Source: Bacteroidales bacterium (GTDB lineage: Bacteria > Bacteroidota > Bacteroidia > Bacteroidales > FEN-979). Taken from it: a stretch of 36,215 nt of DNA. This document shows positions 23,647 to 29,663 of the stretch, piece by piece (position 1 is the stretch's first letter; the number at the start of each line of letters is the position of its first letter). The stretch spans positions 1 through 36,215 of the forward strand of contig JADHVQ010000016.1 in NCBI GenBank assembly GCA_016783905.1. The letters run 5' to 3'. The position numbers and the translations under genes are program-made. A model generated the notes under the pieces. It was not told where the DNA came from and did no database searches. It was given only the letters and a program-made list of their open reading frames with translations.

Positions 23647-24188
23647 ATACTCTCCTCCGCCAGCAAAACCGGTTCCCAGTCGCTTCCAGGGTTGCCCGGG
23701 TAGCTCTCCAGATTATACTGATATAACCGCACGATATCCAGTGCAGAACCCGTCCACTCCCCGGGGGTAATAACGAGAAATGTCCGAACCTTATGTTTGC
23801 ATTGGTCCGCATCGACCCAGGAACCGGAATTGGCGTAAATATTTGTGTAATTCTGTCCGGTTGGAAACACCTCCAGAAAAGGATTATGGGAATGACCGAA
23901 TGATACGATTTTATAGGTAGTCAGATGCGGCGATTGTTGCATGTATTCCAGGATGGCCGCAGTGGTAAGATCGAGGCTGGTCCACATGGCCACCAGCAGG
24001 CTGAGGGGAACCGGGACAGCGTTGGTGCTCTGGGTATTCATCCACAGCTCCTCAATGTTGGCCGCGTACATGTCTCTCACCCCGTTGAAGGACAAGGGCC
24101 CCGGGTAACCATCGATGCCGGTCATCAGGATATTGGCGCTATCCATCGGGGGAGGCTGGATCGAGTAATCGATAAAAAGATAACTCAT
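23643..24188 (-). CDS. Metallophosphoesterase, C-terminal part (split gene)
   Basis: 181 residues. It holds the last metal-ligand motif of a calcineurin-like phosphoesterase (SFGHSHNPFLEV) and a C-terminal region (YTNIYANSGSWVDADQ, TFLVITPGEW). The other ligand motifs are in the upstream ORF, whose stop overlaps this ATG by one nucleotide (TAATG). Alone it cannot form the di-metal site. Either it is translated by termination-reinitiation and assembles with the first half, or the gene has been broken by a frameshift. Its 3' end overlaps that of the MOSC-MogA gene by 4 nt in the opposite direction. Confidence 0.8.
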   Translation of the reverse strand: MSYLFIDYSIQPPPMDSANILMTGIDGYPGPLSFNGVRDMYAANIEELWMNTQSTNAVPVPLSLLVAMWTSLDLTTAAILEYMQQSPHLTTYKIVSFGHSHNPFLEVFPTGQNYTNIYANSGSWVDADQCKHKVRTFLVITPGEWTGSALDIVRLYQYNLESYPGNPGSDWEPVLLAEESI

Positions 24189-25129
24189 TACCGGTGTCCG
24201 TGTTCCATGACGATCTCCGGAACCGGGTTGTACTTCCCCAATCCGGCCACATCCCCGTGCCAGCGGATCCCGGGGATGATGCTGTCCAGGATCTCCTGCG
24301 TCAGCAACATGTCGTGGTTGCCCGGGATATACACCAGGTCAATCTCCGGATCGGCTGCGATGGCCCGCAACTTCTCCAGGATGAGCTGGTTGACGGGGGA
24401 TTCGGCGACGGAAGCGAAATACTCCCTGGAATTGTTTACGCCCAGGCCGGGGTCGAACGGTTTGACATCGAAGGGGACGATCCACTCATCGAACAGGTCC
24501 CCCTGGATCACCAGTTGTTTGATCGCCCCTCCGGTCTTAACCAGATCAAGAAAACTCTCCAACGCATCCTTGTTCTTCCCGAACCAGCAATAATCACCGG
24601 CCGTGGCTCTTGCATCTCCCATGTGAATATCGCTGATCACCGCGATAGAGTTGGAGGGCAGGGTATCCCCTCCAGGGGAAACACCGCTTACGCCATAGGG
24701 TCTCGCTGTGGTTCTCAGTTCAATGGTTTCTGAAGACCTTAGAGTATGCCTATTGACCGATTGGATCCCGTTGCTGAGTGTCAGTTCATATAACCACCCA
24801 TCATTCAGGTGGAAATCGGCATGGAAAAGCAACCATACCACAGCGCCTGAAACATCGATATCGTATGTACCTTCCAGCGAACCGGTATGATCACGCAATG
24901 CAATATTGCCTTGAACGGTAGCAGAATCAAGCAGTTCACTGAAGACGATCTCGATCGACCGGGTATTATCGGCAATCAAATAGTAGAGATTATGCTTGAA
25001 CTTCAGTCGCGGAAAGCTCACCTCCAGATAGGACTGTTCATACGATGTTTCCTGCTTTTTACAAGAGTCCATGAAGATCCCGGCTACAAATACAATCAGG
25101 ATCCAGGGAATAAATTGTTTTGTTTTCAT
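24188..25129 (-). CDS. Metallophosphoesterase lipoprotein, N-terminal part (split gene)
   Basis: 313 residues with a lipoprotein signal (IFMDSC, C23), an Ig-like domain of about 100 residues (RSIEIVFSELLDSATVQGNI, FHLNDGWLYELTLSNGI), then the calcineurin-like phosphoesterase motifs DIHMG, GDLFDEW, PGNHDM and EHGHR, where it stops. The final GHxH motif is in the next ORF. An intact family member would join EHGHR to an aromatic stretch; removing 8 nt (TAATGAGT) would give EHGHRYLFIDY in one frame. Likely exported to the periplasm or outer membrane. The substrate is unknown; a nucleotide or phosphodiester is plausible for the family. Confidence 0.82.
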   Translation of the reverse strand: MKTKQFIPWILIVFVAGIFMDSCKKQETSYEQSYLEVSFPRLKFKHNLYYLIADNTRSIEIVFSELLDSATVQGNIALRDHTGSLEGTYDIDVSGAVVWLLFHADFHLNDGWLYELTLSNGIQSVNRHTLRSSETIELRTTARPYGVSGVSPGGDTLPSNSIAVISDIHMGDARATAGDYCWFGKNKDALESFLDLVKTGGAIKQLVIQGDLFDEWIVPFDVKPFDPGLGVNNSREYFASVAESPVNQLILEKLRAIAADPEIDLVYIPGNHDMLLTQEILDSIIPGIRWHGDVAGLGKYNPVPEIVMEHGHR

Positions 25130-25261
25130 GATTATCGGTCGTTAATTTCAACTAAGATACAAAAAAGTAAAATTCTTAATTCGTAATAACAAATGCTGCG
25201 AGGAAGCTGAGATCAACACTCCTGTTATAATCGGTAATTACTCATGAGGAAAAGAAACTTT

Positions 25262-25359
25262 ATACCCGAAAGGGTATTGCTAACATTAATATTTGAAATA
25301 ACATACCCGAAAAGGTATAATTTGAAATATTTATATTATATTTGCACCCCAAAGGGTAT
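25262..25359 (+). promoter_or_regulatory. Three palindromic operators and promoter of the HipBST-like operon
   Basis: ATACCC-N4-GGGTAT at 25262-25277 (perfect), ATACC-N6-GGTAT at 25303-25319, and ACCC-N4-GGGT at 25346-25357. A -7 box TATATTTG (25337-25344) sits between the second and third sites, so binding at the third would cover the transcription start. The HipB start at 25365 leaves a leader of only some 13 nt. E. coli HipB binds TATCC-N8-GGATA, so autorepression by this HipB is likely. Confidence 0.75.
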
Positions 25360-25364
25360 ATTTT

Positions 25365-25583
25365 ATGCAATTAAAGAAATTTGTAAAAGAAAAAAGACGC
25401 CTTGCAAACCTTACTCAGTCGGACCTGGCTGAAAAGGCTGGTGTAGGACTTCGCTTTGTCAGGGAAATGGAACAGGGGAAGGAAACCCTCAGAATGGATA
25501 AGGTGAACCAGGTACTGAAATTATTTGGGTATGAATTGGGACCAGTAGAGATGACCCGGGATTTCATAATGAATGAGCCATGA
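25365..25583 (+). CDS. HipB-like antitoxin (Cro/C1-type HTH)
   Basis: 72 residues, an XRE-type helix-turn-helix: LTQSDLAEKAGVGLRFVREMEQGKETLRMDKVNQVLKLFGYELGP. It fits HipB, the DNA-binding antitoxin/repressor of HipA-type kinases. It sits just behind three palindromes that fit autoregulation. Its stop overlaps the HipS-like start (ATGA at 25580-25583). The gene is smaller than E. coli HipB (88 residues) and ends shortly after the HTH. Confidence 0.88.
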   Translation: MQLKKFVKEKRRLANLTQSDLAEKAGVGLRFVREMEQGKETLRMDKVNQVLKLFGYELGPVEMTRDFIMNEP

Positions 25584-25912
25584 GAAAGGCTGAAATAAAA
25601 ATTAACGACCAAACAGCAGGTTGGCTTACTCAGGATGAGAATGGCTATCATTTTGTTTATGATCCGGTTTATCTCAAGTCATCCGGATCCGAGCCTGTCA
25701 GTCTTACGCTACCAATACAGGAAGCTTCTTATACCAGCAAGGTTTTATTTCCCTTCTTCGATGGTTTAATCCCTGAAGGATGGTTGCTGGATATAGCCGG
25801 TAGGAACTGGAAGTTGAATCCCCGCGATCGTATGGGTTTGCTTTTGGTTTGTTGTAGAGAATGTATAGGGGCCGTAAGTGTTCACCAGGTAATTGAGGAG
25901 GACAAAGAATGA
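25580..25912 (+). CDS. HipS-like protein (HipA N-terminal subdomain 1)
   Basis: 110 residues matching the N-subdomain 1 of HipA kinases as a free protein: KAEIKINDQTAGWLTQDENGYHFVYD, SLTLPIQEASYTSKVLFPFFDGLIPEGWLLD, DRMGLLLVCCRECIGAVSV. In tripartite HipBST systems this piece is the separate HipS antitoxin, with the order hipB-hipS-hipT as seen here. It overlaps both neighbours by 4 nt (ATGA), giving a tightly coupled operon. Whether HipS or HipB neutralises the kinase here cannot be judged from sequence. Confidence 0.87.
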   Translation: MRKAEIKINDQTAGWLTQDENGYHFVYDPVYLKSSGSEPVSLTLPIQEASYTSKVLFPFFDGLIPEGWLLDIAGRNWKLNPRDRMGLLLVCCRECIGAVSVHQVIEEDKE

Positions 25913-26421
25913 CGAGATGTTTATACTGTTACCAACTCCTTGAAGAAAATGAGGTAGATTTTCATTCTGCCTGTAGCAAAAAGATCTTTGATCAGCCAAG
26001 CCCACCCGTATTGCCTTATACTGAAAATCAAATGGAGGAGCTCGCCTTGCAGGTTGTAAAAAGCCAAATAGCAGTAACGGGGGTGCAGGCCAAATTATCA
26101 CTCCACCTGGCCCCGGGTGAAGGCAGAGGCGAACCTAAACGATTCACTATTGTAAGGTTATGGGGGGGATATATGTTAAAACCACCCACAGTACATTATC
26201 AGCAGCTACCTGAAGTGGAAGACCTGACCATGCACCTGGCAAAGATTGCAAAAATTGAAGTGGTACCTCACAGCCTGATCCGGCTTCAGAGTGGTAGCCT
26301 GGCCTACATCACAAAAAGAATTGATCGGTATAAAAAAAAAACTGCACATGGAAGATATGTGCCAGCTTACGGAGCGATTAACAGAAGACAAATACCATGG
26401 TTCATACGAGCAGATCGCTAA
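25909..26421 (+). CDS. HipT/HipA-like kinase, N-terminal part (frameshifted)
   Basis: 170 residues, genuine to about residue 144. It starts with a zinc-ribbon-like CLYCYQLLEENEVDFHSACSKKIF, then the Gly-rich loop region VTGVQAKLSL, FTIVRLWGGYMLKP, and LAYITKRIDRYKKK. At a run of ten A (26332-26341) the frame departs from the family: TAHGRYVP... is the wrong frame, while the +1 frame continues LHMEDMCQLTERL. The catalytic core is therefore in the following ORF. HipT/HipA are Ser/Thr kinases that inactivate tRNA synthetases (GltX or TrpS in known cases). As it stands the toxin would be truncated unless slippage or reversion restores the frame. Confidence 0.85.
   Translation: MTRCLYCYQLLEENEVDFHSACSKKIFDQPSPPVLPYTENQMEELALQVVKSQIAVTGVQAKLSLHLAPGEGRGEPKRFTIVRLWGGYMLKPPTVHYQQLPEVEDLTMHLAKIAKIEVVPHSLIRLQSGSLAYITKRIDRYKKKTAHGRYVPAYGAINRRQIPWFIRADR
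26332..26341 (+). repeat. Run of ten A at the kinase frameshift
   Basis: Ten consecutive A. Nine A would join RIDRYKKK to LHMEDM in one frame. Runs of nine or more A are prone to both replication and RNA-polymerase slippage. Confidence 0.95.
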
Positions 26422-26788
26422 AGCTGTATTGAAATATTCTATGAACCCGGGATTGGATGTGGTGAATTTCTTTGAACAGGTGTTATTTTCATTCCTCACT
26501 GGTAATGCGGATATGCATCTGAAGAATTTTTCATTGATTAAAAAGCCCGGCGTTGGTTATGTTCTTGCTCCCGGTTATGACATGGTATCAACCGCCCTGG
26601 TGAATCCTGCCGACGATGAAGACCTGGCTCTTACCTTAAACGGCAAAAAGAAAAAAATAAGGCGCAAAGATTTCATTGCTGCATTCAACACCTTGAACCT
26701 GGATACGAAGCAGCAGGAGAATGTCTTTAATAAAATGGCCAAAGCAAAGGAAGATTGGATGGATTTTATTGATATCAGTTCCAAATGA
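26348..26788 (+). CDS. HipT/HipA-like kinase, C-terminal catalytic part (frameshifted)
   Basis: The frame opens before the A run; the first ATG after it is 26348 (MEDMCQLTERLTEDKYHGS). It contains the kinase catalytic core of the HipA family: LHMEDMCQL, FSFLTGNADMHLKNFSLI with the catalytic Asp in the NADMHLKN loop, and LAPGYDMVSTALV with the metal-binding Asp, then LALTLNGKKKKIRRKDF. Without the N-terminal part it lacks the Gly-rich loop. Joined at nine A, the two parts give a kinase of about 292 residues, normal for HipT-type proteins lacking subdomain 1. Residue order and spacing argue for a recent single-base change. Confidence 0.85.
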   Translation: MEDMCQLTERLTEDKYHGSYEQIAKAVLKYSMNPGLDVVNFFEQVLFSFLTGNADMHLKNFSLIKKPGVGYVLAPGYDMVSTALVNPADDEDLALTLNGKKKKIRRKDFIAAFNTLNLDTKQQENVFNKMAKAKEDWMDFIDISSK

Positions 26789-26875
26789 CCAGAAAGGATT
26801 TATCCTTTGGAAAGACTTACTAGAGGAAAGATTGGTGTAAATGCCTAGAGTATACCTACAAGGTTGGATTTTCTA

Positions 26876-26890
26876 TTCTGAGCTTTATAC
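26876..26890 (+). repeat. 15-bp direct repeat, left of the Fic gene
   Basis: TTCTGAGCTTTATAC, 6 nt beyond the 3' end of the Fic gene; identical copy at 28459-28473 on the other side. Confidence 0.8.
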
Positions 26891-26896
26891 CCCCTA

Positions 26897-28381
26897 TTAT
26901 TTAATATTATCAATAATTTTAAGCTTCGCATCTGTTGGTTCTTTAAACGCATTACATTTTTCTAAATGGCTCTGCATGAAATCCATGCTACCAACCACGG
27001 TTTCTGAAAATTTTTGTGCCTTGTCAAGCATCCTGATATATGGTTCAGGAGTTTTATCCCTCGTCAGTTTTCTCAAGGTTAATAAATAATCTTCCCTGAA
27101 AACAGTCGGGATAATTATCCTTGTTTGGCCAGCTTTCACAAATTCAGCATTCATCATGATCCTTGAAATTCGTCCATTCCCATCTAAAAATGGATGTACT
27201 TCACTGATCATGAACATCATAAAGGCAGATTTAGCAAATGGATCCACTAAGGCCTGATAAAAATCAAAACCTTTGATCAATGTACCTTTAACAAGCGTGT
27301 GGTCAACAAAATGAGTTTCTCCTGCCTGGTTGTTTTTGTCTCTATATTGTCCGGGATTTTTAGAAGTCCTTGCAGCCAATAGTACCTTATGACGATAGCG
27401 CAAAATACTTAATAATTCATCTGGGCTACCAGGGATAGTTTTCATTTCCTCATGGTTGCTGACAAGTCTGTAAGTTCCAAGGATATCGTGCGAATCTTCA
27501 TCACGTGTGGGTATCGGGGTCTCCGTCTCAATAATTTTCTTTGCCTCTTCAATTTCAAAAATGGTTCCTTCTATGTAATTTGAAAAATAAGCTTCAAAAA
27601 ATGCGAAATTTTTAAATGCCTGATTTTCTATGTTGCGTTCCGGCCGATAGGGAAACTCATTCTGTTTTAATTGAACAAATAATTTCTCAAATAATTCAAG
27701 ACGAGTAGGATCATATGGGGCGCCTAATACCCTTGCAATTGCCAAGGGTGAGGATAATATTTTTACAGGACGAGTATTCAGTAAAGCACCGATAAGCTTA
27801 TTAAGTTTCTTAAACTCGCTTTGCAAACCAAGTTGATCTGCAATAAATCTTGCTCTGTCACGCAGTTCATTTAACCCTATCTCACCTTTATTATTTAGAA
27901 CATGTTCAAGTCTATTTTCAATTTCAGGCAATGTCAATGTTTTTGAATCCGGTCCGGGTTGTCTGGCCGGTTGAAGGTTTTCAAGCAATGCTCTTTCCAA
28001 TTGTGAATAATAAAGTTCACCTACAAATGGTATATCTCCATTGATCGGACCCTGCCCTTCAAGAAATCGTATCGTCACCCCGGGTAAATAAATTTTTTTA
28101 GTATATGTGAAAGTCAAAAAAATATTACCGGTGACAGTAGGCTGGAATTCAAGAGCTGATCGGTGGCTCAGCATAGCTTTCGGATACAATTTTCCAAGTA
28201 TATTGAAAAGGTTTCGCCGGATTATCACCTCTGGTGCATCAATGAGATTACCTGAATAAATGCGTGGTGCAATTTTTCTGATCAGATTTTCACCAAGCAG
28301 CTTTGATATTACTCTCCCCTGCTTTGAATCACTTGAGGAAAAAATAACTTCCTGAAGATGTATAGGTAAAATATTTTCCAT
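26897..28381 (-). CDS. Fic-family protein with AbiEi-like N-terminal domain
   Basis: 494 residues. The first ~180 resemble an AbiEi-type antitoxin/winged-helix region (LIRKIAPRIYSGNLIDAPE, LYPKAMLSHRSALEF, NIFLTFTYTKKIYLPGVTIRFLEG). The second half is a Fic domain with the full motif HPFLDGNGRISRI, the flap/target region around FVDHTLVKGTLIKGFDFY, and an inhibitory-helix motif upstream, SNYIEGTIFEI (S/TxxxE[G/N]). Fic enzymes transfer AMP (or similar) to target proteins; the inhibitory motif would keep it self-restrained. The fusion suggests a one-gene regulator-plus-effector, perhaps a toxin-antitoxin or defence protein. It is convergent with the HipBST operon and flanked by 15-bp direct repeats. 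Confidence 0.87.
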   Translation of the reverse strand: MENILPIHLQEVIFSSSDSKQGRVISKLLGENLIRKIAPRIYSGNLIDAPEVIIRRNLFNILGKLYPKAMLSHRSALEFQPTVTGNIFLTFTYTKKIYLPGVTIRFLEGQGPINGDIPFVGELYYSQLERALLENLQPARQPGPDSKTLTLPEIENRLEHVLNNKGEIGLNELRDRARFIADQLGLQSEFKKLNKLIGALLNTRPVKILSSPLAIARVLGAPYDPTRLELFEKLFVQLKQNEFPYRPERNIENQAFKNFAFFEAYFSNYIEGTIFEIEEAKKIIETETPIPTRDEDSHDILGTYRLVSNHEEMKTIPGSPDELLSILRYRHKVLLAARTSKNPGQYRDKNNQAGETHFVDHTLVKGTLIKGFDFYQALVDPFAKSAFMMFMISEVHPFLDGNGRISRIMMNAEFVKAGQTRIIIPTVFREDYLLTLRKLTRDKTPEPYIRMLDKAQKFSETVVGSMDFMQSHLEKCNAFKEPTDAKLKIIDNIK

Positions 28382-28398
28382 TAACTCGCATGTTTTTC

Positions 28399-28406
28399 CA
28401 AAAGTA
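28399..28406 (-). promoter_or_regulatory. Putative -7 promoter box of the Fic gene
   Basis: The minus strand reads TACTTTTG (TAnnTTTG), 18 nt upstream of the Fic ATG, implying a short leader. Confidence 0.45.
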
Positions 28407-28458
28407 TATATTTTTTTCCACTAAAAGGCAGTTAAGCGTGATTTTCCCCCAGTTTCTG

Positions 28459-28473
28459 TTCTGAGCTTTATAC
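28459..28473 (+). repeat. 15-bp direct repeat, right of the Fic gene
   Basis: TTCTGAGCTTTATAC, identical to 26876-26890 and in the same orientation; the pair encloses the Fic gene and its promoter. Confidence 0.8.
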
Positions 28474-28815
28474 TTCCATAACACTGCTCCATTCATGTCA
28501 CTTCAAGAACAGTCAGAAATACTTTGTCACTTTTTGTCACTCTTTGTCTCCAGATTGTCCCCATATTGTCCCCAGCTTGTCCCTGGATTACTATTAAAAA
28601 AATCATTTGCAATTTGCGTAATATCCTGATTCCCGTTCTTTTAAGCTTTTTTTCACTGGAATAAATATGCATTATATCGCCATGTTTGAAAAGTTTCATC
28701 ATTTTCATTCTAACCTATCTCGCTTATTTCCAGTACATTGTATTTTTCTTTGTTGTCCTTTATTTTTAGACTGTTGGGGGATACTTTTGCTCAAAACTTA
28801 AACGTATCTAATCCG

Positions 28816-29112
28816 ATGGAAAACATTTTTATGTTCATTATAAACCAAATTCGTATGATTGAGAATCTGAAAGCATTTCTACGAGAGATGGAACGGGTAG
28901 AAGAATGTGTGGAGCTGGCACAAACAATTCAAAACTCTTCACGATTGATAAACTTTTCTCCTAAAGAGTTAGAGGAGGTTCTGCAAATAATGAGACGCCG
29001 GGTATCACATATCCGATTGCAACTGCTAAAAGGTATCGCTATTGAAGAGGAGCTGGAAAGTCATGTCAAATCCTTCAACAATGTAGATTTCATGAATTAT
29101 TCTACAAATTAA
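28816..29112 (+). CDS. Hypothetical helical protein
   Basis: I do not recognise this gene. From the ATG at 28816 it codes for 98 residues (MENIFMFIINQIRMIENLKAFL...); an in-frame ATG at 28738 would add a hydrophobic, less gene-like 26 residues. The sequence is rich in Glu, Leu and Arg and predicted helical (REMERVEECVELAQTIQNSS, FSPKELEEVLQIMRRRVSHIRLQLLKGIAIEEELESHV), without Cys motifs or clear domain. It ends in an AT-rich, Ser/Asn tail. No operon partner is on the same strand nearby. Confidence 0.5.
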   Translation: MENIFMFIINQIRMIENLKAFLREMERVEECVELAQTIQNSSRLINFSPKELEEVLQIMRRRVSHIRLQLLKGIAIEEELESHVKSFNNVDFMNYSTN

Positions 29113-29130
29113 GCATTATACCCGCTGCAA

Positions 29131-29236
29131 TTATTGTTTCCCCTGAAGCAAAACTTTTCCGTTGATGACAAGTCCAGGTGTCATACAGTTTGAGGCAATT
29201 CGGGCAACCTGGTCCCAGTATTCTAATTTCTAACAT
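29131..29236 (-). pseudogene. Remnant of a CPxC thioredoxin-like (redox-active disulfide) protein
   Basis: From the ATG at 29236 the minus strand reads MLEIRILGPGCPNCLKL, nearly the start of the intact thioredoxin-like protein at 32605-32847 (MEIKILGPGCPKCKTL). The next bases in another frame read CMTPGLVINGKVLLQGKQ-stop, the family's C-terminal cis-Pro strand region (intact copy: MLTPALVVDEKVVVKG). About 38 codons are missing between the two, with loss of frame. It is the last element of the ArsR-controlled strand, so this unit once carried a second thioredoxin-like gene. Confidence 0.85.
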
Positions 29237-29264
29237 ATTTTTCTTTTTCTTTGAATGTCACAAT

Positions 29265-29588
29265 TCAAGCAGGTTTTATCTTTTCGAACAATGAACAAAG
29301 GTTTCCGGAAAGGATCTCTTTTATCTGCGGCTCATTTGTGCCTATAGGTTTCACGGGTATTAAATCAACAACCTCTTCATAACTCAAAGCCGAATTAAAC
29401 ATGGTATGTATCGAAGCGATTAATGTTTCTTTAATTGCTTCTTTACATTCATTTTCATTCAATCCGATTTTTACACCAATCTGAAGCAACTCCTGCCATT
29501 GAAACCAAAAGTAAGTAGGAAGCATGGCCGAGATGATGGCATAGGCCTCCAGTTTGGATTCATCCACTTCAATTGATTTGGTTTCCAT
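29265..29588 (-). CDS. Lone ProC-type C-terminal (dimerisation) domain protein
   Basis: 107 residues. The segment DESKLEAYAIISAMLPTYFWFQWQELLQIGVKIGLNENECKEAIKETLIASIHTMFNSALSYEEVVDLIPVKP is the all-helical C-terminal domain of pyrroline-5-carboxylate reductase-like proteins. The Rossmann NAD(P)-binding half is absent, and only 75 nt separate the start from the upstream permease gene, so it is not hidden in another frame. It may be a truncated remnant or a small helical domain that has been kept for another use; the clean start and full-length domain favour the latter. It follows the permease on the same strand. Confidence 0.75.
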   Translation of the reverse strand: METKSIEVDESKLEAYAIISAMLPTYFWFQWQELLQIGVKIGLNENECKEAIKETLIASIHTMFNSALSYEEVVDLIPVKPIGTNEPQIKEILSGNLCSLFEKIKPA

Positions 29589-29663
29589 ATGTATGCTATT
29601 AAGTTCTGGTTTCTGTTATGATCTTTATCTTTTGCATGATTGAAATATTTCCGGGATAGTAAT

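Larger units (their letters stand above)
28382..28815. other. Intergenic region between Fic gene and hypothetical gene
   Basis: About 430 nt with no convincing gene. It holds the Fic -7 box, the right 15-bp direct repeat, and a degenerate tandem tract (28523-28586) in which TTGTCNC recurs every 10-12 bp. A 71-codon minus-strand ORF (28493-28708) reads through the tract as GDNMGTIWRQRVTKSDKV, which resembles the low-complexity tails of some Bacteroidota ATP-binding proteins; I treat it as a remnant or chance. Confidence 0.5.

Noticed and set aside
26793-26808. AAAGGA/TCCTTT hairpin after the HipT-like gene as terminator
   Set aside because: Six-bp stem without a following T run; not convincing.
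26841-27089. Plus-strand ORF of 82 codons opposite the Fic gene
   Set aside because: Overlaps the Fic C-terminus in antisense and lacks any motif.
26876-28473. Insertion sequence around the Fic gene
   Set aside because: Direct repeats exist but there is no transposase or terminal inverted repeat.
28493-28708. Minus-strand ORF of 71 codons
   Set aside because: Half of it is a degenerate tandem tract and the rest has no domain; no promoter or neighbour supports it.
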